62,372 nucleotides of DNA from a virus: positions 1 through 62,372 of IMG/VR virus record IMGVR_UViG_3300025769_000109; one strand, written 5' to 3'. The position numbers and the translations under genes are program-made. This document shows, piece by piece, positions 59,601-62,372 of the stretch. Every line of letters begins with the position of its first letter. Positions within the stretch are counted from its first letter, which is position 1. The notes beneath the pieces are model-generated. The model saw nothing but the letters and a program-made list of their open reading frames with translations, was not told the origin of the DNA and did no database searches.

Positions 59601-61064
59601 ACTACGGCGTCGTTCAACACGGCTATCGGTTGGCAGGCTGGCCAGCAAAACACCACGGGTAGTACCAACACTTTCCTCGGTGCGTTTTCTGGAGAACAAA
59701 ATACGACCGGGAACGGGATCACCGTTGGGGGTTATGCGGCTTTTGAGAACAACACCACTGGGAATTTCAACACTGGGTTCGGTACGCGAGTTGGACAAGA
59801 CAACACGGGAAGCAACAACACGGCGATGGGATACCACGCTATGTTGGATTCTACGGGGAGTGGGAATACCGCAATAGGCGTGTTAGCACTTAGAGTTTCT
59901 TCTGGAGCTGATAACGTCGCTGTGGGTTACAACGCGGCATACAACACCACGTCCGGAACTCGCTTAGTCGCGGTCGGCAGAAGCGCGTTGTACGCAAATA
60001 CCACGGGAAGTTACTCGGTTGCCATAGGTCAATCGGCACTGACTAACGCTACAACAGGGTCAAACGTCGCTATTGGCGACTCTGTTATGGCTTCTACCAC
60101 TACTGGTAACTCAAACGTTGCTATCGGCACCTTTAACGGCTCAACTTTACCCCCTCTGTATTACAACACCACGGGCTACCAAAACGTTGCTATTGGTACA
60201 GGCGCTCTTAGATCAAATACTACCGCAAACAACTCCGTTGCGATTGGTTTTCTGGCACTTACTGACAGCACAACTGCGAGCGTTAACGTCGCAGTTGGGT
60301 CTAACGCGGGTTCGAATACTACCACTGGTCAAAACAACACCTATATTGGGTACGGCGCGGGTAGAACAGGCACCACTAACGGTAATAACACTGCTCTGGG
60401 CTATGCTGCTCTGGGTTACAACGCTTCGTTTACGGGCACTGGTAACATGGGTATCGGTGTTCAATCCGGCTATAACTTAACCACCGGTGTGGATAACGCA
60501 TTTGTAGGCGCGGTAAACTCGGGCTTCCAAATGACTACGGGCAGCAAGAACGTAATCCTTGGTAGCCATAACGGTAACTCCGACGGCCTCGACATCCGTA
60601 CTTCTAACTCGCAAGTCGTAATTTCTGACGGCGATGGGTATGTACAGGCGCACTTTAACAGCGGAAAACTAAAAAGAGTCCGCTTCCAAGTGAACTCCGA
60701 CTACTCCAACACCTACGATTATGTGGCGGCGGGGGCGTTTGGTACGACGTATGCCGACCTAATTCCAACGGGAAACTTGGTGGCAGGCGCTATCTATCTC
60801 GTAACAATTAACTGTAACTACGGTGTTAACCCTTACTACCAAGATGTCGCGTTTATATTCAAATGCGTAAATACAAACGGCGTGGGGGCAGGCAGCCCTA
60901 TTGAGTTTATGGCTTCTCACCACGTTAACCGTCCTGCGGGGCTTTGGAATATTCGTGTAAGCACTGCTAGCTCCAGCACAAACGGTTTGCAAGGTCTAGC
61001 CAGTAGCGGTCCCGGAACAGACGCTGCCGCGTCAATCACTGTATACGCGCAACGTATTTCGTAG
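56619..61064 (+). CDS. Very long tail fibre with NTAIG repeats
   Basis: A 1481-residue fibre. Residues 1-150: virion-binding part (LPVQGELSGTWGDVVNDNIT). About 170-380: TLTNKTLTAPTISSPTLTG and shaft segments. About 385-1310: dozens of repeats of the form NTTGSxNTAIGxxAL, similar to YadA-head type left-handed beta rolls. About 1340-1481: a C-terminal knob with a C1q/TNF-like character (VRFQVNSDYSNTYDYVAAGA...SITVYAQRIS). The repeats make a long rod and the knob likely binds the host. The N-terminus matches many phage fibre attachment domains. Confidence 0.8.
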   Translation: MTTQYTSILKLALPVQGELSGTWGDVVNDNITSMVEEAVAGRAVINTWTTNSHTLTTADGTTAESRCAMLEFTDTGAALTGAATVVCPSASKLYVCKNDSGQQVTIQTAAGTGVAIPDGQTMFVFCDGTNVEQCTTNFNSLSFNDYTLSFGGAVTTAGAFTTSGAYALTLTTTGATNVTLPTTGTLATLDGTETLTNKTLTAPTISSPTLTGSISATDLTISGDTTIGDAAADGLTVNATVTSNLIFTDNTYDIGASGATRPRNLFLAGNATIGGTVTLSGGIDVTGALGVDGDFDVNTDKFTVASATGDTLVAGTLDVTGVTTATGGLNVDTINEITAAGGVTIDGVLLKDNGITGTGNLSFDGGTIKLDGNYPTGTDNVALGNNTLSDGSFVGSGNIAIGDSVGSGITTGTNNIGIGRDAMTGVITGGDNIAIGRGAGAAIDSSSNNIAVGVLALTANTTGFENTAIGRLALTANTTGNRNTAIGAQALDANTTAANNVAVGYAALSENTTGSVNTAVGNAALVLNTTGSSNAAFGYNAGGSVTTGVNNTLVGTQAGDSITTGAYNTLLGKDAGGAISTGGYNTFIGGLAGDALTTSNYNTAVGFQSLTSVSTASNTAALGALSVFSLTTGVSNVALGYAALYNTTTGNTNVGIGQQSLNANTTGSSNTAIGHQSLYTVETATNNVAVGYQSLFNVTSGDNTAVGFKAATSATTGTGNTAIGTNSLSLTTTGAYNVAVGGSATGVVASALQQNVSGNNNTAVGVGAFANNTTNNNTGLGFKVAYATTTGSSNVAIGYQTLIANTTGSLNVAVGQSALGANTTGSTNTALGYSAANANTTGTFITAVGVGAFEKTTTNNANTGLGYYAGRFVESASNTAIGTQALYGVSGSSTGGSNTAVGYQAGYSTTTAANNVAVGAGSLFYTTEGGQNTAVGRSALNANTTASNNTAVGYQAGISNTTGGSNTIVGYQALYANTSGSSLTAVGSAALVSNTTASFNTAIGWQAGQQNTTGSTNTFLGAFSGEQNTTGNGITVGGYAAFENNTTGNFNTGFGTRVGQDNTGSNNTAMGYHAMLDSTGSGNTAIGVLALRVSSGADNVAVGYNAAYNTTSGTRLVAVGRSALYANTTGSYSVAIGQSALTNATTGSNVAIGDSVMASTTTGNSNVAIGTFNGSTLPPLYYNTTGYQNVAIGTGALRSNTTANNSVAIGFLALTDSTTASVNVAVGSNAGSNTTTGQNNTYIGYGAGRTGTTNGNNTALGYAALGYNASFTGTGNMGIGVQSGYNLTTGVDNAFVGAVNSGFQMTTGSKNVILGSHNGNSDGLDIRTSNSQVVISDGDGYVQAHFNSGKLKRVRFQVNSDYSNTYDYVAAGAFGTTYADLIPTGNLVAGAIYLVTINCNYGVNPYYQDVAFIFKCVNTNGVGAGSPIEFMASHHVNRPAGLWNIRVSTASSSTNGLQGLASSGPGTDAAASITVYAQRIS
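57745..60570 (+). repeat. Fibre shaft repeats (NTAIG type)
   Basis: More than 40 in-frame units of 14-24 codons with NTxxGxxNTAxGxxAL. The varied lengths and DNA-level similarity make this the most recombination-prone part of the genome. Confidence 0.85.
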
Positions 61065-61073
61065 GAGTAAAAA

Positions 61074-61445
61074 ATGACACCTGAAGAATATTGGATCAAA
61101 TATCCGCCAAGACCCGTCACACCTGCTTACTATGACCAGATGACGTTTGGCTTTGATATTGAGCAGATGCACACAAAGACCGTCAACGGTACACCTAATG
61201 TAGTTTACAAAGTAAATTATTATGTTTGGGGCGATTACCAAGGTGAGCAGGGGCGTGTCGCTCAGGAACTAATGTTTCCACAAGAGGTTTTAGACCAGCA
61301 GGTTTCGTTTATCCCTTACGACGATCTGACCCAAGAAACCGTTATTGGGTGGATTGAAGACAACACGTCGTATATTCACACTCAATATACAATTGCTAAT
61401 CAACTTGATGTACCGAGCGACGATACACCGCCGCTCCCTTGGTAA
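61074..61445 (+). CDS. Fibre-associated small protein, DUF7936-like
   Basis: A 123-residue protein. KVNYYVWGDYQGEQG, then QVSFIPYDDLTQETVIGWIE resembles a family of short proteins coded just after tail fibres. It may help fibre assembly or cap the fibre. TAGGAG precedes ATG. Overall acidic. Confidence 0.55.
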   Translation: MTPEEYWIKYPPRPVTPAYYDQMTFGFDIEQMHTKTVNGTPNVVYKVNYYVWGDYQGEQGRVAQELMFPQEVLDQQVSFIPYDDLTQETVIGWIEDNTSYIHTQYTIANQLDVPSDDTPPLPW

Positions 61446-61470
61446 CTCAGTCTAATATAGGAGAAAGACC

Positions 61471-61728
61471 ATGACTGACGAAATCGAAGCACGAAGCGCA
61501 GAACAACGCGCACAAGACTACACGGCCATGGGGCACAGTGTAGATTTAATCAACGACGTAATTGCAGGCAACCAAATGGCTGACGAAGAAGCCGCGGACC
61601 GCCAAGATTGCGTTGATCGCAATGTTGCTCACCTTGAACTTATGGTCGCTAAGACCGATTGGGACGGTGAAGACATGACCGCAGCAAACGCTGCAATTAC
61701 AGCAGGACAAGGGTATACCGCGTCTTAA
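61471..61728 (+). CDS. Small acidic protein
   Basis: An 85-residue, acidic, helical protein (EARSAEQRAQDYTAMGHSVD, then RNVAHLELMVAKTDWDGEDM). ATAGGAG precedes ATG. It lies between the fibre-associated gene and the small gene at 61751. Function unknown; probably virion or fibre related by context. Confidence 0.6.
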   Translation: MTDEIEARSAEQRAQDYTAMGHSVDLINDVIAGNQMADEEAADRQDCVDRNVAHLELMVAKTDWDGEDMTAANAAITAGQGYTAS

Positions 61729-61750
61729 TTTAACCTAAAGGAGACTTGTG

Positions 61751-61966
61751 ATGGGAAAAGACAAAAAGACCCCAATCACCGTCAACGACACTGAATATTT
61801 TGTCGAAGACATGACTGATGAGCAGCGGGCGCTGCTAAACCACGTGCAAGACTTGGACCGTAAATTGTCCAATGCGCAATTTAATATGGACCAGCTTGCC
61901 ATTGGCAGAGAAGCGTTTGTGAATCGACTTGCCGCTTCTTTGGAGGCACCTGAAGTCGAAGAGTGA
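61751..61966 (+). CDS. Small charged protein, complete copy of the gene truncated at 1-159
   Basis: A 71-residue protein (GKDKKTPITVNDTEYFVEDM, then TDEQRALLNHVQDLDRKLSN). AAGGAG precedes ATG 61751. A helical C-terminal part is likely. Its last two thirds match the start of the window. Here the next gene is a tail protein, whereas in the left copy it is the lysis cassette. Confidence 0.75.
   Translation: MGKDKKTPITVNDTEYFVEDMTDEQRALLNHVQDLDRKLSNAQFNMDQLAIGREAFVNRLAASLEAPEVEE
61811..61929. repeat. Terminal repeat, right copy (matches 1-119)
   Basis: Identical to bases 1-119. Downstream, the right copy continues with a related but different sequence. Confidence 0.9.
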
Positions 61967-61973
61967 GGTATGA

Positions 61974-62372
61974 ATGCCCTTTACCAAGTTGCAATTCAGA
62001 CCCGGTGTAAACCGAGAGACTACTTCGTATAGTAACGAGGGCGGTTGGTTCGACTGCGACAAGGTAAGGTTTCGCTTCGGCTTTCCCGAAAAAATAGGTG
62101 GCTGGGAGGCGACTTCCGCCACCTACTTCTTAGGCACGTGCCGTGCTTTGCATCCGTGGGTCGCGCTCGACGGCTCACGGTACTTGGGCGTTGGTACGCA
62201 CCTCAAGTATTACATCAACGAAGGTGGTGGCTACTCTGACATCACCCCGATCCGCGAGACAACTGCGGCAGGTGCAGTTACATTTTCCGCGTCTGCAAAC
62301 ACGTTGGCTGCGGATGTCGATATTTCGGACACTACTGTTACGCTGACAAGCGGTACGGGATTCCCGGATACC
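61974..62372 (+). CDS. Tail/stabilisation-type protein, second version, 3' truncated
   Basis: An open frame of 133 codons running off the window edge. It begins PFTKLQFRPGVNRETTSYSN, then EGGWFDCDKVRFRFGFPEKI, and closely matches the gene at 2705. After ITPIRETTAAG it stays in frame with VTFSASANT, exactly where the left version is interrupted. It starts 8 bases after the previous stop (GAGG upstream). It is a second allele or paralogue of the same tail protein. Confidence 0.8.
   Translation, partial: MPFTKLQFRPGVNRETTSYSNEGGWFDCDKVRFRFGFPEKIGGWEATSATYFLGTCRALHPWVALDGSRYLGVGTHLKYYINEGGGYSDITPIRETTAAGAVTFSASANTLAADVDISDTTVTLTSGTGFPDT

Noticed and set aside
57745-60570. Possible noncoding satellite or CRISPR-like array
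   Set aside because: One uninterrupted reading frame of the fibre gene explains the periodicity.

Overview
The window looks like an essentially complete genome of a tailed dsDNA phage, most likely a marine podovirus-type phage. This rests on its content: terminase, portal, GroES-like co-chaperonin, scaffold, capsid, head-tail adaptors, short-tail proteins, three or four very large ejection-type virion proteins, fibres and a lysis cassette, with no sheath, tube or tape-measure gene of the classic long-tailed kind. The replication set (archaeo-eukaryotic-type primase-helicase, family A polymerase, Snf2 helicase, Cas4-like and VRR-NUC nucleases, HTH-DUF3310) fits uncultured marine phages. I see no integrase, no clear lysogeny repressor, no rRNA and no tRNA. 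The host cannot be named.

Layout. Positions 1-25585 (+ strand) hold a lysis cassette (XhlA-like, several membrane/holin-like proteins, M15 peptidase), a split tail protein, a short fibre-like protein, an unexpected acyl-carrier-protein plus ketosynthase pair, then five large structural/ejection proteins. A bidirectional terminator at 25584-25609 separates this from a leftward early region (42479 down to 25665): a control gene pair, DUF3150 / MoxR ATPase / VWA genes, nucleases, HTH proteins, PolA, helicases, SSB-like protein and primase-helicase. A divergent control region (about 41100-42864) carries strong promoters, hairpin leaders and palindromes. From 42865 rightwards comes the packaging and head module, a run of tiny lysine/glycine-rich proteins, head-tail adaptors, repeat-rich fibre proteins and small accessory genes. 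The right end rejoins the left end through a 119-bp identical sequence, so the + strand late region is probably continuous through the contig ends on a circular map of about 61.8 kb. The last 440 bases, however, run into a second, diverged copy of the tail gene found at 2705.

How it works together. Early genes are read leftwards from a near-consensus promoter at 41199-41227. A 17-bp odd palindrome (GTTAGTGCNGCACTAAC) occurs eight times, only in this early region, near gene starts, and is the best candidate for a phage-specific operator or RNA hairpin. Late genes are read rightwards. The most unusual cargo is the ACP-ketosynthase pair (5309-6729), with all expected catalytic residues visible, set inside the virion gene block. 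Several small genes below 60 codons (37490, 38912, 41791, 54502) were found by reading the gaps.
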